Shown one piece after another: positions 55,122 through 64,000 of a DNA stretch of 64,000 nucleotides. Under the pieces are notes generated by a model. It did not search any database. It was not told where the DNA came from and worked only from the letters and a program-made list of their open reading frames with translations. The stretch is from Isoetes taiwanensis (lineage: Eukaryota > Streptophyta > Lycopodiopsida > Isoetales > Isoetaceae): the NCBI GenBank assembly GCA_021234155.1, contig JAJEKV010000057.1, positions 6,417,821 through 6,481,820 on the forward strand. The letters run 5' to 3'. Made by a program: the position numbers and the translations under genes. Position 1 is the stretch's first letter. Every line of letters begins with the position of its first letter.

Positions 55122-56095
55122 TCTTCCCAACTTCCAAGGTTTTGTATTTGTCTAGGTTGACTACCCAATGTACAGTCACTTCAATGTACATGTCTTCTGT
55201 CCAGGTACAACTCTGATGCAGTAACATAACATCTTTTGACTTTTGTATGGCGTGAACCTTCATGACTGCAGGCTATTATCATTCTTCCATGTACTGCGAG
55301 CTTTTAGTAACTTGAAGCATCCAAAACAAACTACTTTCTCCCCCAATTTGCTTTTGCAAATAATAGCCTGGTATCTGTAATTATGTTTCTTGATATATAA
55401 TATGAAGGTGGTGATGATATGCTAGCTAATTATGCTGAATCATATGAACACCTTTGTTTTTGGTGGCGAGAGCCTTCAGACTATCTTCTACCTACAAGTG
55501 AAGTGCTTGTTGATGTGCTTGCAATTGACAAGGGTTAATGGATGAGATATGAGATTCTAGTTAAGCTTATTTTGCAGAGAGTACGTGAAAACAAATTGCC
55601 TTAGTTATTAAACACCATCGGTGGCATATCACATTTTTACGGAATTGTAGAGAGTTTTTCCTTTACCAACTGATATTGATTTGGAGGAAAACCTGGAGAA
55701 AAAGTCGTTTGATCCTGAGGTTGTTAAATTATAGTTCTTTTCCTTTGCTGCCAAATACTGGGGATTGAATGCATCTCATGTCCAAGATTTGCAAAGAAAT
55801 AAAAGAAGTTAGTCTTTTTATTACTAAAATTGTACTAGGCAAACTCATTAAGGCCTGTGAAAAGAAGATAGTCCGTTTATTCCAAGAATTGTACTCATTA
55901 AGGCTGGTGAGATTTATATATGTTTGAAACAGAACAAGCCCAAATTCTGATAACGTTCCTAAGAAGCACTGCACAAAAGTAGTCCTGAAATCTTACTAGA
56001 ACACAGAACAAGAACAAGCGGTTACTGAACAATAACAAGAACAAGAACAGAACAACTGGTTACTGGAAATTTTAAAGCAATATTTGAAAATAGGG
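55122..56095. other. 3' flank of the membrane-protein gene
   Basis: No supportable gene. A plus-strand stretch near 55433-55545 (TYEHLCFWWREPSDYLL-like reading) is coding-like but short and closed by stops. Around 55848-55920 a segment with ACTCATTAAGGC is repeated. Confidence 0.45.
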
Positions 56096-56750
56096 AAATT
56101 TATCAAAATAACCTTAATTATTCATTTAATTCCCCAAAAGCCCTTTGCATTCTTTAAATACCTAAAATGCCCTTAATTCTTCAGTATTTTTTCAATTAGC
56201 CCTTTGTATTGTAAAAATCACCAAAAAATGTGTTTTCAAAATAGATGATCATTCTTTATATGGGGAAGTGTTTTTATATACCACAACAATTTGGAAACCA
56301 ATCTAGGTTACTTGTTGAGCTCATTTTGCTATTCATATGCTGGAGCTGTTTATCCACCAAATATTGAACGTCTCGAAAATAATGAAATGCCTCCTCCTGG
56401 CAGGCCTGAAAAATAGGACAGAAGACAGGGATAGAGAGTGTTACAAGTGCACACATTGTGATACTGAGGCGATAACGAACGCAGTTGCAGAAATCCTATT
56501 TGATATTTCCATTGTATACTTTGTCTTAATGTGATGTCTAAAATATATTTTCCAAATTGTTGTGATCTATAAGAAACACTTCCATGTGTAAAGAATGATT
56601 TGTTGTGAAAACATGTTTTTTTATGATTTTTAAAATACAAAGGGTTATATGGGAAAATACTTAAGAATTAAGGGCATTTTGGGAACTTAAAGAATACAAA
56701 GGGCTTTTTGGGAATTAAATTAATAATTAAGGTTATTTTGGTAACCTCCA
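56096..56750. mobile_element. Foldback MITE with ~200-bp arms
   Basis: The arms 56096-56300 and 56545-56750 are reverse complements at most positions (shared AAAATAACCTTAATTA, AATGCCCTTAATTCTT and CACAACAATTTGGAAA). The central 240 bases carry no long frame. Flanking duplications are unclear. The AT-rich arms and AAAATAACC ends fit a non-autonomous DNA element. Confidence 0.8.
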
Positions 56751-57448
56751 AAGGCATTGTTTGGTGGAAGTGGTAAATAGACTTTTTATATAGTCCTATG
56801 CGCTGCCATTATCAGTAGATATATAAGTCAGTTTCATTTTATGTTTGAAGACAATATTTCTCCACCAGGAAAAAGCGTGAGCACGACATGTGCTCTATAA
56901 AAACTTTTGGCAAGGTTAAACTTGTTAATATCTAAGCGCACTGTCATTAGACCGAAGATGCTTGTTAGATACTAAGCGTGGTGTCATTAGACAATGGTAA
57001 TTAGCAACATGCTTTATGTATTATGTAATTTCACATTTGTAGTAATTTATTTGATTTGAAGACTAATTCTGTATATAGTATTCTTTTTCCCTTTGTATTT
57101 CATTTGAGGAAGCTTGGCTTTGCTCAACCTGTCTTATTTTATTTTGAATACAAAACTTATTACAAGTTGGAAAAGCATGACTAGGCATAGATAGATCCGA
57201 GATAGATGCTGGGGCTTGTGCAGAAGGCTGCACATAGGGAAAATATTCAAATTCTATGAATCTAAAGACAAGAGCTAGAAAACGGAGATATCAGAGGAGA
57301 AATAAAAATCGTAGAACCGTTTGAGACCACCACTAATAGACTTTGTGTCACCAAAGAACCGGTTTTCTTCTGCAAGGCTTCTGGCAGTTTCCGTAGGAAA
57401 AATTTCTATTGATCAACCTCCTATTCAATACTCACTTTGTCAACCACG
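56751..57448. other. Spacer without a supportable gene
   Basis: AT-rich. A 32-base unit with TAAGCG.....GTCATTAGAC.. is repeated near 56933 and 56973. No coding signal. Confidence 0.5.
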
Positions 57449-57825
57449 TGTAACATTCAAATATACAAAATATCAATGCTTCTAATGTCGAAATCCTAAT
57501 GAAGAGTACTTCAACTACAAGACCAAATGAACCAAAGAGATTCGCTTCACTATTTCGGCAGGCTTCGGCTCCCCTGTATCCGGCAGACTTTTTATTGATT
57601 GCAGGTGAATCCACCATATATCTCATTCAATCCGATTCAGATTACCTGTCCATTCCACCGATTCCATCTGTATTCTATATCTGGTTTGCACTTGGTCCAA
57701 CCACAGCTAACTTACTATTTTTCTTAACCAAAGAACGGCCATTGAAATCTAGGCAATATTCTGAACCTTTGTACAATAAAATATGTTAAGACATTACCCC
57801 ATTATTTCACATGCAATTTCCAACA
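57449..57825 (-). repeat. Putative 3' LTR of the Copia element
   Basis: 377 bp, TG...CA borders on the minus strand, directly after the polypurine tract. Inner border is well supported, the outer one (57449) is not. Confidence 0.5.
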
Positions 57826-57852
57826 CTCCCCTTAATGTCTTAACCTGTGAAC

Positions 57853-57972
57853 CTATAACTTTCTGCAGCGTGCAAGTTTTTCTGCTGTACCATCAGATCT
57901 AGACTGAGTGCACTGTAACTTTCTGCAGCTTGCAAAGTTTTCTGCTGTACCAGCAGATTTAGACTGAGTGCA
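57853..57972. repeat. Tandem duplication in the Copia 3' region
   Basis: Two units of about 60 bp share TAACTTTCTGCAGC, TTTCTGCTGTACCA and AGACTGAGTGCA. They lie between the RNase H stop and the polypurine tract. Confidence 0.85.
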
Positions 57973-58000
57973 ACTACATAAGTGCTTGGGCTGCGCTGTA

Positions 58001-60815
58001 CTACAACTGGAATGCATTCACACCTAGTTTTGATTTTAACTCATGAAGCCTGTTTTCTCTTAAAGCCTTTGTGAATATATCTGCAACTTGAATGCCTGTA
58101 TAAAGATATTCTACAGATATGATCTTCTCTACAACATCCCTGACAAAGTGCATTTGTAATTCGATATATTTTGTTCTTTCGTGTAATACAGGGTTTCTTG
58201 TAAGAGCTATACAGCTCATGTTATCACAGTATAAAGTTGTAGGTTTTTCTTGTGCTTCACCCAACTCATGCAACAATCTTCTGAGCCATATGATTTCCTT
58301 AGTTGCAAGCGCAGTGGCTGCATATTCTGCTTCAGCAGATGATAATGCTATAGCTATCTGTTTCTTGCTTTTCCATGCAATGGTTGCATTTTCTACAATC
58401 ATGGCATATCCTGATGTAGATTGCCTTGTATCTACGTCTCCTCCCCAATCAGCATCTGTGAATCCTTGCAATGTCAAATCCTTTGAATCATAAATTAAAC
58501 CATGATCTGCAGTACCTTTTAGATATCTAATTATACGTTTTGCAGCTATCCAATGGCCTTTGCCAGGGTTATTGCAAAATCTACTGAGCATATTCACCGC
58601 ATATGTTATATCTGGTCTTGTTCCATTTGCTAAGTAAATTAGACAGCCAATTAACTGTTTATATGGAATGTTCGCCATCTCTTCTATTTCAGCTTTTGTT
58701 TGCGGACACATGTCTTTGCTGATCCTTTGTCCTGGCACTATGGGAGTCTTGGCAGGTTTGCAATCACTCATGTTGAACCTTTTTAACAGACTTTGAATAT
58801 TTCTTGACTAACACAGTATCCCTTTTTGCTTATCCCTTGTAACTTCAATTCCTAAGAAGCTTTTCAGCTCATTTAAGTCTGTCATTTTAAACTTCCTTTT
58901 CAAGACATTTTTGCAATGTTCCAAACATTGTAAGCTATTAGCTGCCATAATGCAATCGTCCACATATAAGGCAATCATGCAGCACTCCTTTTCTACTTTG
59001 TAAATATAGATATTTCCATCTGTATTTAGCTTCGAAAAACCATGTTTCCTCAAATACTCATCCATACATTTATACCACTGTCTGGGTGATTGCCTAAGTC
59101 CATATACTACTTTCCGTAGCTTCCATATTTTACCTTCACCTTTTTCAAAGCCATTTCTTCATCTAAGTCAGCATTTAAAAACGCCGTAGACACATCCATG
59201 TGATGTAAGTGCATACTTTTTGCATTTGCAAGTGCTAATAGCAATCTGATACTTGTTAATTTGACTATCGGAGCAAAAGTTTCATCAAAGTCAAGTCCCT
59301 TCTTCTGAGAATATCCCTGTGCTACAAGCCTTGCTTTGAACCTTTTCGTCTTGCCATCTGGTCCAGTTTTAAGCCTGTAAATCCATTTACAGCCTACAAT
59401 ATTTTTCCCCTCTGGCTTAGTAACTACTTCATATGTTTTATTATCATGGAAAGACTTCATTTCAGTCCTCATTGCATCTTTCCATTCTCTACTATTTTCA
59501 GATTCAACAGCCTGCTCAAACGTTTGTGGGACATCATCTAGTATAGCCAAGACATTAAGTAATCCTTCTTCCTTTTGTAATCTCTTGCTTCTCCCCGTAT
59601 CCAACCTCCCATAATCATCAATGTTCTGTTTTGCTTCATCTCTCAACTTTTCAATTTCAGTTTTTCTCTTTTTCTGCATTTTGATCTCAACTTGTTGTGA
59701 CTTGCCTTCAATTTGGGCAACTTGGTTTGGCATGTCTCCTTGCATTTCAGCCGGTACAACATCATTTTTTCCTTCTCCATCATTGTCATTGTCACTATCA
59801 TCATCAATGTAAGTAAGCTCACCTCCTTTATTATTTCTGTTGTAGGTAGACTCACTTGCCTTATTACAAACAGTCTTTGTTGTCTTGTACTCTCTATACA
59901 GCATAGATTCTTCAAATATTACATCTCTACTTATTAATATAGTCTTTTCCTTTGGCTCAAACATTCTAAATGCTTTACTTTCAGTATCATAACCTACTAG
60001 AAAAGCCACTTGCGCTCTATCATCTAATTTCTTTCTATTTTCCTTATGCACATGAACATAGCCAAGACACCCAAACACTTTGAATTTTGCAAAGTCTATT
60101 TGAGCATTTGGGTTCCACAGTTCTTCCGGTAATTTACCTGAAACACTGCTACTTGGAAGTCTATTTTGAATGTAGATGGCAGTATTTACAACCTCTTCCC
60201 ATAAATAATTAGGCAAGCCTGTATGTTTCAGCATTGCTCTGGCAGCATTCAAGATCGTCCTATTTTTCCTTTCGTTCACGCCATTTTGTTGCGGACTATG
60301 AGAGCATGTCAACTGTCTGGCAATTCCACATAATTTACAAAATGCTTTAAATTTGCCGGATAAGTATTCCCCTCCTCTATCACTCCTTAAACATTTCAGC
60401 TTTCTTCCGGTTTCTCTCCCACTTTCAGCTAAGAAATCTTTAAAAGCATCAAAGGTCTCACTTTTCTTTCTTAGTAGGTAACATCTGCATCTTCTACTAT
60501 AATCGTCTACAAATATCAAAAAATACCTCTTTCCACTTCTACCTGTCACATTAATAGGGCCGCATAAATCTGAATGCACTAATTCCAAGACATCGTTAGC
60601 TCTCTTCCCATGCTTTGCGAATGGCAGCCTTGAATGCTTGCCCAACATGCATCCATAGCAGAATTTTCTGTTACAAACATCACTTATTTTTCCTTTGATC
60701 CTTTTTTCTTTAAACAACCGACTGATATTCTTCATGTGTGTGTGAGCGAGCCTTTCATGCCACAATTCAGCAGAGTTCTTATCCACGAGCACATTATTTA
60801 CACAATACTCATGCT
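58001..60815 (-). pseudogene. Copia Pol: integrase, RT and RNase H (broken)
   Basis: Leftward: integrase zinc region HERLAHTH...CYGCMLGKHS, catalytic segments FVDDYSR, LRSDRGGEY and QQNGVNERKNR; RT with KARLVAQGYSQ, DYDETFAP-like DFDETFAP, MDVSTAFLNADL, and YVDDCIMAA; RNase H with FTDADWGGDVDTRQSTSGY, SSAEAEYAA and ADIFTKAL. A frameshift near 59150 and a TAG at 58808-58810 interrupt it, and a stop near 60815 marks the truncated 5' edge. RNase H ends intact at 58001. Confidence 0.92.
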
Positions 60816-60869
60816 AAACAAGTACTCCATTATTTTTTTAGGATTAGCCAAACTATTTTCCCCCTTTCC

Positions 60870-62280
60870 TTAACAAAAAAGGGGATTAGCCTTTCTTTAA
60901 GCCAAACAAAATGAATTCTTATTAACAATTTTTACAAGTCGCCACCTACCATCATCGGTGATAGTAGTTTTTCAAATTATGAATTTCTATTACATATACC
61001 ACATATATATCTTAAAAAAGGAGTTGTAAGAGATGACTATTATCATCTAGATGCCCGAGATGGTTGCAAAACTTCCTTGAAGGGTTAGAGATAAATGCAA
61101 TTTGATCACCATATCTAGAAGGATGCCGTTGCATTGAATGTAGTTCAGACTATAGATGCTATAAGCTATGCTGTGAGCTTCTACTAAAAGTTTTTTAATA
61201 TCATCGTATATTCCTTGATTGTTGATTATTATTTGTAATTATAGTACAATATGTCTAAAACTATAGAATTTATATTAACGGAATACTTAATTCAAAAGTT
61301 TTGGCAAGTCCAAATATATATATTAAACGTAATGATAATAATAAATTTAGCCAAATATATATCATAAAATACGGTAAGATTTTGAAAAATAGCCAAACCA
61401 TTTTTTATGAAAAAATATATACTGTGCTTAATTTTTTCCCTGGTTGAAAGCCATCTGAAATGGTGATCATGAATTGATTATCACCAAATGTTTAAAAAAA
61501 ATTCGTAACCATCACGCCCATTGGTAATATAATGACTTTCTATGTTCAAGGTGCACATTCACACTTAATTAAATGGACGACAATAATCATATTCTAGATA
61601 GTTGTGTTGTTGCTCGTCCTTGGCCTCATGCGACCTCTTATCACTATTCACCCTCCCAAGAAATTCTAATATCATCAATATGGGGGGAAGGGGTTTTCCC
61701 GTTCTTTCTTTTTATTTTTTATTTGTTAAGGGCAAGATTCAAACCCCCTCATATTGCTAGAAGGAGAGGGATCTAACCATCCCAACTACGGCTAAAAAAT
61801 AATCTTACCTTGATAGTTGTCCTACCGTCTATCCTCCTGCATGTGTGGACTTCAGGTATGGAAACTTGCAGTACAATGGTTGATAAATGGGGGCGATATC
61901 ACGATGGATGTATCACAACAATCCATTATGTGTGTCTCTCATAGTCTCTCACAGACATATCATGGTTGTCCACCTATGGTTGATAATTGCAGGCAATATT
62001 ATCATGATTAAAATGCTAACTTGATTTAGTATGCACATGTATACATGGTAGCTTATTAGAATCTTAACATAGGTCTTGACCAAATTAATGCAGCCAATGC
62101 AACATCACAATAATAATAGTGCAATTTGATTCATTAGACCAACTAGCACATCCCAACTATACTAGTAAGCCTACGATCGAGCTACCAACATCCTTCTAAG
62201 TCAATTAAATCATGCTATCTAAATGAGCACCTCATTAATCATTTATCAACCATGGACATGTTTGAACCAGCCTTTAAAAA
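60870..62280. other. Spacer without a supportable gene
   Basis: AT-rich; the short open frames show no domain. Near 61870-62010 the segment ACAATGGTTGATAA / TATGGTTGATAATTG and ATCACGATGG / ATCATGGTTG recur, a weak local duplication. Confidence 0.5.
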
Positions 62281-62465
62281 AAAAAAAAAAAAAAACTCTA
62301 TGTGTTTTTTCTTTCGCTATGGCTTTAAAATGATAATACAGAAACAATTGGCGAAGTCCACAAAAACCCTGTGTATTTTTCTTGGTTCAAACATGACCGT
62401 GGTTGATAAATAAGGCCCTTGCCGTTCTAAAGGGCAATCCTTCTTACCATCCCTGAATAATTAAA

Positions 62466-62630
62466 AAGTTGGTTTACTTCTATCATATGGATTGGTCTGA
62501 AAAATTGTTTCTGTTTTATCATATAGAATTAGTTTTCTAGTAAAAGTTGTTTCTCTTCTATCATCTACAATTGGTTTTCCAGCGAAAAGTTGTTTCTCTT
62601 CTCTATTATATGCAATTGGCTTTCCAAGAA
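62466..62630. repeat. Tandem repeat, ~47-bp period, about four copies
   Basis: Units share AAAAGTTGTTTCTCTTCTATCA followed by CAATTGGTTTTCCAG; the last two copies (from 62539 and 62586) are closest. The repeat is followed by an AT-rich stretch. Another feature nearby is an A run at 62277-62295. Confidence 0.75.
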
Positions 62631-62639
62631 GACAGAGAC

Positions 62640-64000
62640 ATATTCTCCCTTCCCTTGGATCCAATTCAATTCAATTTTAAAACAAGCACATATTATCCCT
62701 TCCATCAAATTTAGTTATTTGAATATGCAATTGGTCCCATAAATGTCTAAATAGAAATGACATTATGCATTGGCCATTATAGGCCCTTAAAAAAAATGTA
62801 ATGACATATATATTTATGACATGACATGTACATCTAGAGTATAAAAACTAATATATTTTTTATCGGGAAAGCAAAGAATTGCCATGAATTGACATACTCA
62901 TGTCCAACGGACTACCTACCACTAAAAGGCCAATGTTAAAATTGATTATGTCATTAGTCCAAACGGAAGTCAAAATGAGGGCCTTTAATGAAACAGGAAA
63001 TTCCGGCACAGAATGGTTTCTCTTCTTTGAAGACAGGTAATGTAGCACTTTGCCTTTGAAATTTGGCCGCAAAAAAACAGGCATTCAGATATCAAATGTA
63101 CATTGCAGGATATGCAGCAATCAATTTCCGAAGTAAAAACGGGAGCATCTGCACAAGGGGCAAATGCATCTGATTAAATCAGAAAATATTTTCTTCTTGA
63201 TCTTGCCTCTTTTGGGTCTCTCAGGCCGATGCTGAGGCTTTGAATGTGATAAAGGGCAAATTTTAGCCTTCTGCATGGTGCAAATGTATGAGCTCCAAAT
63301 GCAAATTTGAGATTATATGAAGAAAGCAAGCATTTATAGAGCAAGGCAGTCAAATGTTTTGAAAGACACGCTTTCTCATCGACGAATAGGGTCAAACCAA
63401 CAATATATGTTTGACTGTCCTTCAATGTATCAAGATAATAGAATAATATTTTCTTGGTATCATGTCATATATCTACCAAAACTTAGACATCAAAACATAA
63501 GGCAAAAAAACAAAAGTGTCACTTTCCCTGACATGCCAAGGACACTTTAATTAAAAAATACGGGGTAAATAAAAGTAGCCATTTGGACCTATCAATAAGA
63601 TTCAATTCATAACACCGTTTTACCAAAGTGTTTCCTCGTCATATGTCATATGCCTCTATGGAATGCTGTCATGTGGCATTATTTAAAATGATTTAAGGTA
63701 TTTTATCTATTTATTTATCCTAATGCTTTTGTACCCTCTCCTTTTCCAACTTTTGTACCCTTTCTAAATGGCTTGCCATTATTGGCTAGGGTTTCCAATT
63801 ATCCCCTTTAGGCATGTGGGATAATTGGGAATGGACCCACTTGCCTTTAATGGCTGTGAAACAAAAACGTGTCTGGCGTGAAATGTGTCCACATTAACGC
63901 GCAGACATTGGAAAATGTGCACATTAATTGCACACTGGGTATGTGCTGGCATCGTTGTCCATACTTTAAAACGTGCCCACATTAATGTGATGCGTTGGAA
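62640..64000. other. Spacer without a supportable gene
   Basis: No gene recognised. Near 63873-63990 a motif close to GTGYCCACATTAA occurs three to four times (63877, 63918, 63975), and CTTTTGTACCCT occurs twice (63727, 63752). They may mark an element that continues past the window end. Confidence 0.45.

Larger units (their letters stand above)
57449..60815 (-). mobile_element. 5'-truncated Ty1/Copia retrotransposon
   Basis: On the minus strand, integrase, RT and RNase H are present (60815-58001), followed by a polypurine tract (minus-strand AAGGGGAG, RC of 57826-57833) and a putative 3' LTR 57825-57449 (TGTTGG...GTTACA). Gag, protease and the 5' LTR are missing; coding sequence stops abruptly near 60815. 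The left LTR border is a guess because no second LTR exists for comparison. Confidence 0.85.

Noticed and set aside
1-64000. CRISPR arrays, bacterial operons, rRNA genes, viral insertions
   Set aside because: No regularly spaced repeats with unique spacers, no ribosome binding sites before tandem genes and no rRNA-like sequence were seen. Reverse transcriptases all fit retrotransposons.

Overview
The window looks like nuclear DNA of a land plant that is rich in transposable elements. The evidence is one intron-containing gene for a plant-type membrane protein (53551-55121), plant-style Ty3/Gypsy (chromovirus), Ty1/Copia, L1, hAT and MITE-like elements, initiator tRNA-Met primer sites, and long AT-rich spacers. 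There are no bacterial operons. A DIRS element and a large DNA transposon with an unusual transposase would be uncommon in a flowering plant, so a fern, lycophyte or bryophyte is a reasonable guess. The species cannot be fixed from the sequence.

Layout. 1-8900 is spacer with short direct and tandem duplications and no gene I can support. 8990-24181 holds a decayed DIRS retrotransposon on the minus strand (Gag 24181-23103; RT, RNase H and tyrosine recombinase 12300-8990). It is split by a 10,308-bp DNA transposon (12459-22766) with 29-bp perfect inverted ends and a TTAT duplication. That transposon carries a minus-strand transposase and plus-strand accessory genes: a coiled-coil/zinc-finger protein, an AT-hook protein and an FCP1-like HAD phosphatase, all broken. 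Nested in it are a gag-only LTR element (16173-18828) and a foldback MITE (19991-20533). 24690-25010 is an L1 tail. 25033-30146 is a gag-only LTR element whose right LTR is cut by a hAT element (27355-29866) that contains gene-like exon fragments.

30960-36136 plus 49282-49490 holds three decayed minus-strand genes: a coiled-coil protein, a coiled-coil/RING protein and a protein kinase. The kinase-like gene is interrupted inside a coding exon by a 13.1-kb Gypsy chromovirus (36137-49281) with 5-bp duplications, primer site and polypurine tract. Between the primer site and gag this element has three sense ORFs not usual for chromoviruses. The first ends in an unmistakable histone H3 fold; the rest of the H3 C-terminus follows in the +1 frame. 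This is the most striking observation in the window.

49491-53500 is spacer with a cluster of GCGTACGC palindromes (50445-50795) and a MITE (52594-53034). 53551-55121 is the only apparently intact host gene. 56096-56750 is a foldback MITE, 57449-60815 a 5'-truncated Copia element on the minus strand, and 60870-64000 is spacer with a small tandem repeat.

All reading was by eye. Superfamily assignments, element boundaries without matching duplications, and splice sites are inference and are marked as such.
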